Below are positions 38,088 through 49,960 of a stretch of 64,000 bases of DNA, piece after piece. The stretch lies in assembly GCA_015183035.1 (NCBI GenBank), contig JACZZP010000007.1, positions 1,240,001 through 1,304,000 of the forward strand. Reading direction: 5' to 3'. Every line of letters starts with the position of its first letter. Position 1 is the first letter of the stretch. The stretch is from Meloidogyne chitwoodi (Eukaryota > Nematoda > Chromadorea > Rhabditida > Meloidogynidae). Below the pieces are notes generated by a model. It ran no database searches. It had not been told where the DNA came from and was given only the letters and a program-made list of their open reading frames with translations. The position numbers were made by a program, and so were the translations under genes.

Positions 38088-38215
38088 AATTACGTCGGAG
38101 GAAGTTAAGGCGTTAATGTATCAATCTCAGTTTCTTATTATTCCTTTGGCACGTCTAGATATAGTGGGACGTCTTTTTCTTTCGGCCTATAATCGTTCCA
38201 GAATGGCTTCGCATG
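38088..38215 (-). pseudogene. Decayed partial copy of the neighbouring gene
   Basis: On the + strand this segment reads TTACGTCGGAGGAAGTT...GGCGTT...TATCAATCTCAG...AGATATAGTGGGACGTCTTT...CGGCCT. It aligns with 37665-37795, the Ser/Thr-rich exon of the gene at 37103-37952, in the same order but with substitutions, a deletion of about 20 bases and frame-breaking changes. A local tandem duplication that decayed is the simplest explanation. Confidence 0.6.
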
Positions 38216-38797
38216 TGATCTAAGTCCGAAACTTGTTTACTGTTCAAATTTCTTAATTGTTCTTACGGTATTTCTATCGTATATTTGGTTCTTTTGTCCA
38301 TTGACGAAAAGACTTGACGAATGGTCCGTTGACGAAAAGTTGCGCACCAATCAGTCTCTTGTTGAGTGCTTCGCGCTCAAACCACTTGAATAAAAATGAC
38401 TGCAGTCTCTCCTTGTTAACTACTCTATTTCTCAAAACCTAATTTCCCGTTTATCTGCTTTGTCGTTTCTCATCATTTTGTAACTAGGCCTCTACATTTT
38501 ATAGAAAGAACAAAAATCAATAAAAACTTCAAAAATGTAAGAAATGTTTGCGTGCGTCTTTCAAAAGTCCTCCAAAAAAATACTTTTACTAACTCTTATC
38601 ATTTTGTCGCTGTCAGTCATATGATTTATGACACGCAACCTCCCAGTTTTTTTATTCTCTAGTTATGTTCAGTTACTTCTTAAACAAACTGTATACGTAT
38701 CTTTTGCTTTTTCTTATTTTATTCATTCTTGGTACTTTATGTCAAAAAACTAGTTGCCTAAGAAACCCTAAACACATTTCTTTTATCTAAAATTTCT
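38216..38797. repeat. Intergenic with dispersed TTGACGAAAAG repeat
   Basis: Bases 38290-38345 contain GTCCATTGACGAAAAG, GACGAATGGTCC and GTTGACGAAAAG, and 38442-38454 contains TTTCCCGTTTA. The same words occur inverted at 45890-46008 (CTTTTCGTCAA, GGACCATTC, TAAACGGGAA). The two stretches look like copies of one repeat family in opposite orientation. No gene is seen. Confidence 0.5.
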
Positions 38798-38805
38798 TTC
38801 ATAAT

Positions 38806-39413
38806 TAGAGATCGGATTTTTAGGTGACAAAAACCTTAAAATAGGTACCTAAATAGGTTGGAAAAAAGACCAAAATAGGTTACAAAAACTTCAAAATAGG
38901 TTAAAAAATTTTTTTATTCTATTCATTATTTTGGCGATTTTTACAAAAATTATAGGCAAAAATAACAAAAAATAACGAATTCGATAAAAAAAAGGTCAAA
39001 AACGCATTATAGTAGCAAATTTATCGTAAAAAATGATATTTTGTCACTTTTTATTAGTGACATTTTGTCACTTTTTTATTGTGACATTTTGTCACTTTTT
39101 TTATTAGTGATATTTTTAAGTAATTACTCGGGTTTTAATTGAATTTTTGCATTTTATTTTAAAATTTTCTTAAATTTTGTCTAAATATATACGAAAATTT
39201 TAAAATTTTGACGAAAATTTACAAAAAAGGTGACAAAAAGCCAAAATAGGTTGCAACCTATTTTAGGTTGCAAAACTCTAAAATAGGTTTTGGGACATGT
39301 CAATAGGTCACGTCTAAACACATAATTTTTCAAAAATAACTGCAGATTTGAGCTTGATTCATCAAGACTGATTTGTGAAAAAAATAGGTTATAACCTAAA
39401 AATCCGATCTCTA
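38806..39413. mobile_element. hAT-type non-autonomous element (608 bp)
   Basis: Terminal inverted repeats of 20 bp (TAGAGATCGGATTTTTAGGT) lie at 38806-38825 and 39394-39413. They are flanked by perfect 8-bp target duplications TTCATAAT at 38798-38805 and 39414-39421. An 8-bp duplication with TAGAG-type ends is the hAT signature. There is no ORF; the interior holds repeated AAAATAGGTT words and three tandem GTGACATTTTGTCACTTTTT units (39030-39105). It is a MITE dependent on a transposase elsewhere. Confidence 0.85.
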
Positions 39414-39662
39414 TTCATAATAATTTATGTAGCTCAATAAACAAAGAAATTCGTTACGACGAATATGTATATGTAAATAACTAAAAATTATTACATCATT
39501 AAAATTGTAATTGAGATTTTGTGTTTTTGATCAGATTTATAAGTTCCTCATTACCTTTGCACTTTTTTTATACATTTGTAAAATTCTTGCTCAATTTTAT
39601 TCAATTTTTAGTTCATTTATTCGAAACTATTCAAGAAAACAATCAGTTTAATTACAACAACG

Positions 39663-40354
39663 ATGTCGATATTATCTAATAAACCTATCATGAGTAGTAC
39701 ACCGTTAAGTAATTGGTAAGATTTTTAAATTTTTCTAGAAAAATCTTTAAAAATTATTATTTTTTAGTTGTAGTCCCGGCTGCCCTGGCCTCACGTGTTG
39801 CTCCTGACGTCCCTAACGATGAAAATATAGATAGAGATGCCATTGCACGTATAGTAAAAGGTTATATTTAAAATTATTTTTTCTTTATCTAAGGTTTAAT
39901 TAAATGTATTTAGGTGTAGGTGAGGGGTGGTGTTGTCATTTGGCCGATAACTCAATTGCTTTATTCGTTCCACCAAAATTGTTTAACATCACTTTATCGG
40001 TTTGTTAAAGATTAAAAATTTTGGGAAAAGCAAGTTTTGTCAATTTTTTAAAATTATTTTGTTTTGATAAATCGAGCTTCAAGGTTTTCCTCTTATTTTT
40101 TAGCGTGAACATTTCGTCAATCTTCTTGAGTATTGCGAGGAACGTCTCAAAGTAAAGCGCGTTTTGGCTTGTTTTGAAAAATCTGAGATTGATCCACGCG
40201 AAGGAATTCCACGCGCTCTTAAGTAAATATCCTGTTAAAAACTAAATTTTAAATCTAATTTTTAAGATGCATTGGTTTCTCCGTTTTACCACCAAATCGT
40301 TTTCCAAATTGGCTTGATCCGAAAACAACCTTTGCAATGGTATATTCTATCTAA
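39663..40354 (+). CDS. OAZ: Ornithine decarboxylase antizyme, +1 frameshift
   Basis: Antizyme binds ornithine decarboxylase, directs it to the 26S proteasome without ubiquitin, and blocks polyamine uptake. The first frame starts at 39663 (MSILSNKPIMSSTPLSN), splices over a 50-nt intron and ends CCSPGCPGLTCCS then TGA at 39805-39807. The second frame, shifted +1, continues DVPNDENIDRDAIARIVK and then, after an intron, GVGEGWCCHLADNSIALFVPP. It continues LFNITLS, REHFVNLLEYCEERLKVKRVLACFEK and the last exon CIGFSVLPPNRFPNWLDPK... FAMVYSI, stop 40352-40354. The conserved antizyme C-domain is entirely in the second frame. About 170 residues after frameshifting; a conventional gene model would miss the join or call an in-frame start inside ORF2. 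Confidence 0.93.
39799..39808 (+). promoter_or_regulatory. Programmed +1 ribosomal frameshift site of antizyme
   Basis: The sequence TGC TCC TGA C has TGA in frame with ORF1. Reading GAC at 39806-39808 instead enters ORF2. TCC-TGA is the conserved antizyme shift site of most animals; high polyamine raises +1 shifting, giving feedback control. No 3' pseudoknot was modelled. Confidence 0.9.
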
Positions 40355-41259
40355 ACATGGACACATCTAAAAGCCGTATTGGAAAAATGATTACCTTTTT
40401 ACACCTCTCTCTATCTAAATTTATCTAAATACCACTGCATATTTTCTCAACACAAAATCTTTTTAAAATTTGAGATATTAAAATATACTTGGTAAAATGA
40501 TTTTTTAAATTTTGGTTTGTTAAACTTTCGAATTTTAAAGAACTATCTGGACTCTTTGACAAATTGTTTTTTTCGAAAATCCAAGTATATTTTAAAGAGG
40601 AATTCCTTTTATATACTAAACTCCTGAAACAAACAATCTTTATTTTGACTGACAACACCACCTCTCTATACACATATATCTTTTGCATAGTCATTCTTTC
40701 GCCTCTTAAATATTTGGCTGTTAGATATGTACTTACACATTTAAAAATATTTTTTATAGTAAATACTAAAACTGTTTGAATATATTTATAGAAAATAACC
40801 TAAATATGCAAATGAGCAAAGTTTTTGTCATTTCATTTTCCGATAGCTCTTTTTTAAATGGGGAAAGAATTTTTATTAAAATATAAAAGAAGTCACTTGA
40901 GTAGAAATTCTATTAAAAATAGAATGTATTTAAAAGTATAAATTGACTAAAAAACACTTATAAAAAAATTCACGTAAATTGTTCAAAAAATAAGTAGTAT
41001 TTCAGAAATTTAAAATAAGGAGGCTAAAAAATATCGGACTCTCTTTGTCAGGAAATGAAATAGTACTGCACCACAATTTACTTATTGTTAGCATCAGGGA
41101 TTTTTATTTCTTAAGAATTTTATTCTATTTTAGATAAAAACAATCATTTTATATGTAATAGATAAAAGGAAAATATAAATTAACGAGAGAAATAATTATA
41201 CTTAAATCTGAATTCCCTAAGTTTTTATAACATTTGAAGAAAAATTAGCCACAACATTT
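40355..41259. other. Convergent intergenic spacer
   Basis: These 905 bases lie between the antizyme stop (+) and the cyclophilin stop (-). Two overlapping frames on opposite strands (40425-40694 and 40564-40779) have no protein-like pattern and mirror each other. Nothing else is seen. Confidence 0.65.
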
Positions 41260-42411
41260 TTATAACTCCTCTTTAGCATCTTCCTTATCTACCGAAAACA
41301 TTTTATCAACGGGAATGTAACCAGAAGAAGCAATAACAATTTCCTGTTCAGGCCTATCACCAGATAAAGTTGGAGTATTTTCAATGCGACGAACAATATC
41401 CATACCAGAAACAACCTTTTTATTATTAAAAATATATATTTTGTTTAAAAAAACCTTTCCAAAAACTACGTGACGTTCATCGAGCCAAGAAGTCTTTTTG
41501 CACGTTATGAAGAATTGTGAACCATTTGTGTCCTTTCCAGAATTTGCCATGCTCAACTTAAGAAAGAAGAATATAATACAATGAATTCAAAATTTTTGGT
41601 CGAAAGATTACGGTACGATTTAACTATTTTTTGATCCAAAATTTGTCATAACCATAAATATTTAAATAATTAAAAATAATAACCCATCCAGCTCCATAAT
41701 GTTTCAATTTAAAGTTCTCGTCAGCAAACTTTTCTCCAAAAATCGATCTTCCACCAGTTCCATCTCCTTTAGTAAAATCTCCGCCTTGGATCATAAAACC
41801 TTTGATAACGCGATGGAAAATACTTCCAGTATATCCTTCCTAAATGATTAAAATATATTATTTGTTAATTTTAAAAAATTTCTACCCCTTTCGGTCGCTT
41901 AGATAATTCAACAAAGTTTTCAACTGTTTTTGGCACAGTCTTTCCAAAAAGACCAATTTCAATTCGTCCAATAGGTTTACCACCAATATTAATTTCAAAA
42001 AAGACCTAAATTATATATTTTTTAACCATTAGAAAGATGTTTTATTTTATTCGCTAAGAAATTAAGTATAAAATTAGGTTACCGAAATAAAATTATAGAT
42101 TTTCTATTAGTATATTACTTTACACACCAGTTCCGAGTTAAAAATTTAAAAAAAAATTAATTTTATCTTAAATGTCTTAAAACATTTAACTTAACTGAAA
42201 CAATTTGTAATTTAAATTTTAAAAATAAAACTCAAACCTTATGTGTAACTTTAGGCCCTTTCGGCTTTTCTGAAGGCTCCCGCTCCTTTGAAGTTTTAAC
42301 CTTCTTTGCAGGCACTACATTATCTTGCTTTATATCCGCTTTACAGCAAAAAAAGAGAAAAGAGAAGAAAATAATTGAAATAATAAAAATAATATTTCCA
42401 ATTAGTATCAT
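41260..42411 (-). CDS. Secreted/ER peptidyl-prolyl isomerase, cyclophilin B type
   Basis: A cis-trans prolyl isomerase for proteins folding in the ER. An N-terminal signal peptide ([21 protein letters not shown]) precedes a basic linker. The cyclophilin domain includes [44 protein letters not shown] and [17 protein letters not shown]. It continues [16 protein letters not shown] and [19 protein letters not shown]. Catalytic Arg (HRVI), Phe, Met and Gln (FMIQGGD) and the Trp of TSWLDERH are present. The C-terminus is KEEL, close to the KDEL retrieval signal, so ER residence is likely. About 220 residues, five exons, start at 42411-42409. It resembles C. elegans CYN-5/CYN-6. Confidence 0.92.
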
Positions 42412-42911
42412 CCTAAATAAAAATTAAAAAATATTGAATTAAATACTAAAAAATATATTTTTGCTATATTTTATTTTAACTCTTTCAAAATGAGTAAAAA
42501 AGCCAAAAAATATTTTCTATAAAATGTCTCTTCGATTTATTTTTTGACACGTGTATGTCTGTTATAGGTCTTCTTCCTTTGTTTATCTTACTTTTCCTTA
42601 AAATACGAATAAGCAAATTTTTTATTGAAGTTTAAAATACTGAAAAATAAATGAATTTATTTGTAAACTTAAAAATATAAAAATTAAACAAGGAAAAAGA
42701 CCATAGCCATTAAATCATAAATAGGTACACTTAAGAAAAATAAACCATATTTTAATGAAAAATATATAAAATAAAATTTAAGATTTTTAACAAATAAAGT
42801 ATTTTTACACAAATATATATATTTTTAAACAATTTTTAAAATTGACATTTAATTGTGAATCAAATAAAATCATTCACCTATTGTTAATATTCAATCACAT
42901 TCTCAGTGTTA
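42412..42911. other. Intergenic, no gene seen
   Basis: These 500 bases between the cyclophilin start and the BTBD10-like stop (both minus strand) are A/T-rich. The plus-strand frame at 42842-43066 is antisense to the last BTBD10 exon and is not called. Confidence 0.6.
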
Positions 42912-45141
<2,230 letters not shown>

Positions 45142-45640
45142 AAGAAAGAGAGAATTAATTATTGAAACCATACAATATAATTTAAAGTCTTGGGAGGATT
45201 AAAAGTACAAAATCCATGGCAACCAATAAAAGTACTAGGGACACTTGTTTAATAAATTACAAAACACGTTCTAGCAAAATTGAAAAAAATCCTATGAATT
45301 TAAAAAGTTATTTGAGTTTGTGCGACAAAATTAAAGCTTGAAAGCTGCATAATCATAAATAAAATGATTTTGTCGAATTAAAATTTGTCAAATTTTTGAT
45401 TTATTGATACTTTGTTTCATTTTCACCCGTTCAGATTTTTCGGGACTAAATCTGGATCGAAATTAATCCAGAAATATTTTAAACCACGGATCTGGTATCC
45501 AGAATCCGGAAAAATCTTCCAGTCACTATTAGGAGTCGGGTTGCACATGTTTGCGGTAAAGTGGTCTCCCAGCAAAGTGGTTTTGCGACAAAATTACCGC
45601 AGCAAGGTTGACGCAGAAAACTTACTAAAAATTGGGGGGT
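45142..45640. other. Intergenic upstream of BTBD10-like gene
   Basis: About 500 bases that probably contain the missing 5' exon and promoter of the BTBD10-like gene. From about 45420 the composition rises in GC toward the foldback. No conserved protein is recognised in the plus-strand frame 45412-45720. Confidence 0.5.
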
Positions 45641-45854
45641 CTCACTTCACCGACGCCGTTTCCGCGATAGGATTTGACCGACAGATTTTGACCGACAGCC
45701 GTTTTACCGACGCCGTTTGACCTATGCCATTTGACCGACCGTTGAAAAGGTCTCGTTTGATCGACGAATTTCGGTCAAACGGCGTCAGTAAAATGGCTGT
45801 CGGTCAAAATCTGTCGGTCAAATCCTATCGCGGAAACGGCGTCGGTGAAATGAG
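45641..45854. repeat. 82-bp foldback (long inverted repeat)
   Basis: Bases 45641-45722 and 45773-45854 are inverted copies of 82 bp with three mismatches, separated by a 50-base loop. The arms are built of GACCGACAG/CCGACGCCGTTT words, and similarity continues more weakly outward for about 20 bases (TTGGGGGG against its partner). The ORFs on both sides of the loop are by-products. It is probably a foldback-type MITE; no clear target duplication was found. Confidence 0.85.
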
Positions 45855-45879
45855 TCGCTCCCAAAAATTTCTATTTCCA

Positions 45880-46015
45880 AAATTGGCACGACTTTTCGTC
45901 AACATAATTAATGTCAATGGACCATTCTTCAATACTTTTCGTCATTGGACTTTATGTCAACGGACTTTTCGTCAATAAACAAATTTTTTAAAAGTTAAAC
46001 GGGAATTTAGTTTTT
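45880..46015. repeat. Dispersed repeat, inverted copy of 38.3-kb stretch
   Basis: It contains GACTTTTCGTCAACA, AATGGACCATTC, CTTTTCGTCATTGGACTTTATGTC, GGACTTTTCGTCAA and TAAACGGGAA. This is the inverted vocabulary of 38290-38455. It follows the foldback directly and may be part of the same composite element. Confidence 0.5.
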
Positions 46016-46667
46016 AATGTTACAGTTCAATGTAAAATGTACCTTTATTATTTACAGTATGTAATTAAGTTGTTGTGGTTAGTAATAAGGTGGTTATGGA
46101 AAAAATTTTGTGTTGATCTTAATGTTGGTGACGTCTGGGAAGGTATTGTCCAAGCATTTTCTTTTTAATTTAATCACCTAATACCAAATTACTATAACAA
46201 AAACAATCGTCTAAACAATAACTTTACCAAGAATAGACTATAACATACTAATTAAAACATGATCAAGCATGAATCATTTAAGTTCACTGTCGACACTGGC
46301 TCCTAAACGCGCCAAAGAATATACAAAATTAAAAAAGAAATAATAGAGGAAGTCGATCTCCTACTTTCACTGACCTCACATACCACTATCATAGAACTAT
46401 CATTGTTGTCGTAGCTTGTAGACGTTGGCGTATTTTATAGACGTTAGCATACTTATAGAACCTTGGCACATAGAACCAACGCCTTAGCGTGACTCCTAAG
46501 ATACCATTTTATTGAACAAACGCCTTAGCTTGGCTCCTAAGACCTTAGTCTCTAGAACCAACGCAGTTATTTGTACATTTTCTTGCTTTTGACCATTTTA
46601 AAACTTTTCTCCTTGCTGGATTTTTTTAATTTTCCTTTATGAAGTTAGGCGTATGAGAGATAACGTG
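46016..46667. other. Intergenic with ACGCCTTAG-type repeats
   Basis: No gene is seen. Bases 46425-46565 repeat GTAGACGTTGGC/TAGACGTTAGC and ACGCCTTAGCGTGACTCCTAAG / ACGCCTTAGCTTGGCTCCTAAG, each separated by AGAACCAACG-type words. This is a small imperfect tandem array. Confidence 0.5.
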
Positions 46668-47018
46668 GGTACTTTTCCGTTATGCGGTCAATTTCCGCAA
46701 TTTTTTGTCCGCAACTTTTTTTCTTTATTTATTATATTGGAGGCATAAACAACGCATCTTTACACCACAACAAAGGCGTTCATTATGAATAATTCCAACT
46801 TTCTGGAGGAATTTTCTGCATAAGTCTCGTCGGGAATTTCAACAATTTTTTGTAATTATAACTCATTTTTAAAAAGAGAGTAATTTTGAAAAAATATATA
46901 AGGAAATATATAGGGAATTAATGTATCAACGAACATATTATTACGCAGTTTTCCCATTCAGCTTTATTTAATCTTTTTTGGGAAAAATGAAAAATTGTTG
47001 ATTTTATGCCTCAAATAT
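46668..47018. mobile_element. Truncated copy of the 422-bp TIR element
   Basis: It runs almost base for base parallel to 51691-52040, with a 3-4 base indel near 46848 and a handful of substitutions. It stops at CAAATAT, before the right inverted repeat. The left terminal repeat (GGTACTTTTCCGTTATGCGG) is intact. Confidence 0.85.
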
Positions 47019-47519
47019 TTACTTTTTCTCAAAAATATTCCCTCGAGAATTTTTGTAAAAAAATGTTCTCTTTTTAGTTATAGTTGAATCAAAAAAAAAA
47101 AAAATAAATATTTTATTACATATTTCTAAAGAGAATAACCGATGAGTTTTATTTATAATTTAAATATTTTATTTTAAATATATCTCAAAACAAAAAAAAA
47201 TAAATCTGAAAAATCATATTATATAATTGATAATAGTTTGTCTAATGATACTTTCTCTTTTTTTAGTTATAAAATTAAAAACACCAATTAAAAAAATATT
47301 TAAAAATTTATTTAACAATATATATACAATATTATGAAGAAATAATATACAAGTGAGTTATACAATATATAGATAATGGGCAAAGAAGACATATAGTAAA
47401 TATTTACATAATTTAACAATAGAATTGGATAACAGAAAAATTAGTACAAAAATATGTGATTGTTTTTCTTTTTTCAAATATATTGGTCACCAATCATCTG
47501 AATTATGTCCCAGAGCAGA
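47019..47519. other. AT-rich spacer
   Basis: These 500 bases lie between the truncated element and the old 3' end of the phosphatase gene. They contain A/T runs and presumably part of the original phosphatase 3' UTR. No gene. Confidence 0.6.
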
Positions 47520-47554
47520 TCAGCCTCTTGTTTGAGCATTCCTGAATTGCGGTT
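47520..47554 (-). pseudogene. Detached original 3' end of the phosphatase gene
   Basis: Read on the minus strand this carries the GGTT target copy followed by codons for QFRNAQTRG and a stop at 47520-47522. It is the last piece of the phosphatase coding sequence, now 2.67 kb from the rest. Confidence 0.8.
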
Positions 47555-47813
47555 TGTAATGCTGTTTTGAAAAGAAAGAAAATAGTATAGAATTTGTATG
47601 ACTTCTCTTTCGTTTTATTGACCCCATCAAATATTTATCTTTCCCTTTTCTATATATTTTAGGCATTTTTCCTCTCAAAAAAGTTATTGGGCTTTATATG
47701 TTGGTTTTTATGTTTATTTCGTTTTGAGTATTAAAATAAAAGGAGTTTTATATTGCGCTTTACTTACTTGTTTTATTATTGTGGATATATTATTAGTTAT
47801 TTTATTTATTACT
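47555..47813 (+). repeat. Left LTR
   Basis: 259 bp, beginning TGTAATGCTG and ending TTTATTACT; same length and sequence as the right copy. It includes a GAAAGAAA purine tract and AT-rich segments that could serve as promoter and polyadenylation signals. Confidence 0.9.
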
Positions 47814-47831
47814 TGGCGCTCCTGAGGAAGA
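47814..47831 (+). other. Putative tRNA primer-binding site
   Basis: TGGCGCTCCTGAGGAAGA directly follows the LTR. It starts with TGG, the complement of a tRNA 3' CCA end. The tRNA identity was not determined. Confidence 0.6.
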
Positions 47832-48155
47832 GACTGCGTGACTTCGTTTAAAAGAAATAATTGTAAAGAAGAAAAAGAAATTGAACCATCAGATTGTTGG
47901 CCCTCTGTGGACCAGAATCGATTTTGATTTTAAAGAAAGTTATTCCCCGGTGGGATAAATTCTTTTGGACTGTTTGAAAAAGATTTTTTTGAATTTGGAT
48001 TTTAAGAAGTTTTAAGTTAAAAGAAATAGAAGAATTTTTTAAAGAAAAAGAGCAACTGAAGAAGAAAAATTTAAATTACACCCTGTGTGTAAATTAAAAA
48101 AGTCTACAAATCAGAATTTTAGCCCCGGTGGATAAAATTTTGAAAATCAATTCGA

Positions 48156-49781
48156 ATGAAGGGACACAACAAAGAAGAGAAAAAGGCAAAACATTCAAAA
48201 ACAGACGCCAACTTTGGGAAAATGCAAGAAAAATCAATAAAGGAAAATGCGTGGACTCATCAAGAGACTAACCAATTCTTCCCACAACAACAAATGGCGT
48301 TCTACCCAATGATAAACCCAGCAATCGATTCTTTTGGTCAACATGTTTATCAATGGCAATTCTACTATGGACTCAATGGCAATATGCAACATCCTTATGT
48401 CATGCACCCTTATCAGGTCAACCAATCAATGAATCTCCCTGCCCAAAATGAAAACCAAATGCAGGAGAATGAAATTGATCAGCTAATTTTGAACACAATT
48501 CCAGAACTATCCGGACAAGAAGAAAAAATTGGGATCCTGAAATTCTTCAAGAAATTCACCCTCATTTCGGACGAATGGCCGGAAGAAAAGAAAATCATGG
48601 CTTTGGAATCAAAATTAGTGGGGAAGGCAGAAAAGGCTTTCTATGTTGCAATCGAATGTGAGCCCTACAATTATCAATCAATTAGGCGCTCTATTCTAAA
48701 CCAGCTTGGCTGCGAGCAATCTTGTGAAGTCCACCGTCCAAAAGAACACCAAAAGCAACAAATGAAAACTAATCCTGAAAAGAAAAACAATTGCCAAACT
48801 CTAGAGAATAAACCCAAAATTGAAAAAATTGAGGTCCAAGAAAAAAATTTTAAATCCTGCGAAAAGAAACCAGAACAAGAAAAAGTTAAAATAATAACGG
48901 GACCACCACCCGGATTTGAAATTGTACCGCCTCCAGGATTTGAAAGAATTGCACCATTACTTGAAGAAAAGAATCAAATGGGAATTATTCAAGGTAAGGC
49001 AACTTTATCAGAGGATTATGGACTTTTTCAGTTAAATGAATTGCCAAAAGAAAAACAGGAAGAATATTTGGAAAAAGAAAGTTTTGAAATAAAAGAATTG
49101 GAAAAAGAAAAGAGAAATGAAGAGTTGGAACTTTTTTGTGAATCTAGTGTTGAAAATAATGAAGATTTTCCTGATTTTGTTAATTCTTTGAATGGCCCTG
49201 GCCAAGACTCTCATCTTTTGGTTGTTCCTACAGACCCTGTTGCCTATGCTGAATTTGGTATAACTAGTAAATCAAAAAAGGAAATTTATATGGAAAAAGC
49301 TGAGCAAGAGGTGTGTCATCAAGGAAGGCTTAAAAGAAAAAAAGTTAAGAAAGATTTGGAATGGAAGAATTTTAAAAGGAAGAAGAATGAAGGAATTTTA
49401 GGAAAGGTTTTAAAGGAAAGAAAGAAGGGGAAAAAGGAATTAAAGAAGGTTGAGGCTTTTAGAAGCAAGGCGATGGAAGACAAATGCGCACCAAAGTTCG
49501 AGCTTACTCCTGTTGCTATGGATAGAAAATTGGTACAAGGTCTAATAAAGGAAAAGAAAATGTTGGAAGAAAAAGAAAGGGAAAATCAGGGGACGATTTT
49601 CAAAGGAGCTCAGGGGATGGATGAATGTGGTTGGAAGGCAAAGAATGAAAGAGAGAAGGAAGGGCAAAGAAAAATTCTTAAAAGAGTTTTGGAAATAAAA
49701 ATTGAATTTGACTGGAAGAAAAGAAAAAAAAGGACTGAATGGAAGGGAAGGATATCGAGCCGGTCTCGATTATCCAACTAA
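48156..49781 (+). CDS. Gag-like ORF of the LTR element
   Basis: An uninterrupted 541-codon intronless frame. The first 115 residues are Gln/Asn/Pro-rich. Residues about 105-190 look like a retrotransposon gag capsid region (IPELSGQEEKIGILKFFKKF, EEKKIMALESKLVGKAEKAF, YQSIRRSILNQLG). It then carries two PPPGFE repeats (near 48905-48945), an acidic middle and a very Lys/Glu-rich basic C-terminal third. There is no CCHC zinc knuckle, no DTG/DSG protease and no polymerase. Its codon use and GC content are higher than those of host genes. It probably forms the particle into which element RNA is packaged, with enzymes supplied by a relative. Assignment to the gag superfamily rests on residue pattern only. 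Confidence 0.65.
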   Translation: MKGHNKEEKKAKHSKTDANFGKMQEKSIKENAWTHQETNQFFPQQQMAFYPMINPAIDSFGQHVYQWQFYYGLNGNMQHPYVMHPYQVNQSMNLPAQNENQMQENEIDQLILNTIPELSGQEEKIGILKFFKKFTLISDEWPEEKKIMALESKLVGKAEKAFYVAIECEPYNYQSIRRSILNQLGCEQSCEVHRPKEHQKQQMKTNPEKKNNCQTLENKPKIEKIEVQEKNFKSCEKKPEQEKVKIITGPPPGFEIVPPPGFERIAPLLEEKNQMGIIQGKATLSEDYGLFQLNELPKEKQEEYLEKESFEIKELEKEKRNEELELFCESSVENNEDFPDFVNSLNGPGQDSHLLVVPTDPVAYAEFGITSKSKKEIYMEKAEQEVCHQGRLKRKKVKKDLEWKNFKRKKNEGILGKVLKERKKGKKELKKVEAFRSKAMEDKCAPKFELTPVAMDRKLVQGLIKEKKMLEEKERENQGTIFKGAQGMDECGWKAKNEREKEGQRKILKRVLEIKIEFDWKKRKKRTEWKGRISSRSRLSN

Positions 49782-49960
49782 AATGACACCAATTGACACA
49801 ATCTTAGGCACCCCACTCCACCAAAAGATGAAACAGAAGCAAATTTGGAAGTCACTGCAGCCTCGCCACCCAAAACCTTTCCGGAAAACAGGCAGAATGG
49901 AGAAAAAAAGAGACGATCGGAACGGAAGGCACGGGACGCCTTCATTTGAAGTGCGCGGGA

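Noticed and set aside
40425..40779. Two overlapping ORFs on opposite strands after antizyme
   Set aside because: They are mirror frames over the same bases in a convergent spacer, with no protein-like pattern or splice context.
45412..45978. ORFs of 102 and 84 codons flanking the foldback
   Set aside because: Their length comes from the GC-rich inverted arms; translations of the two are inverted versions of the same DNA words.
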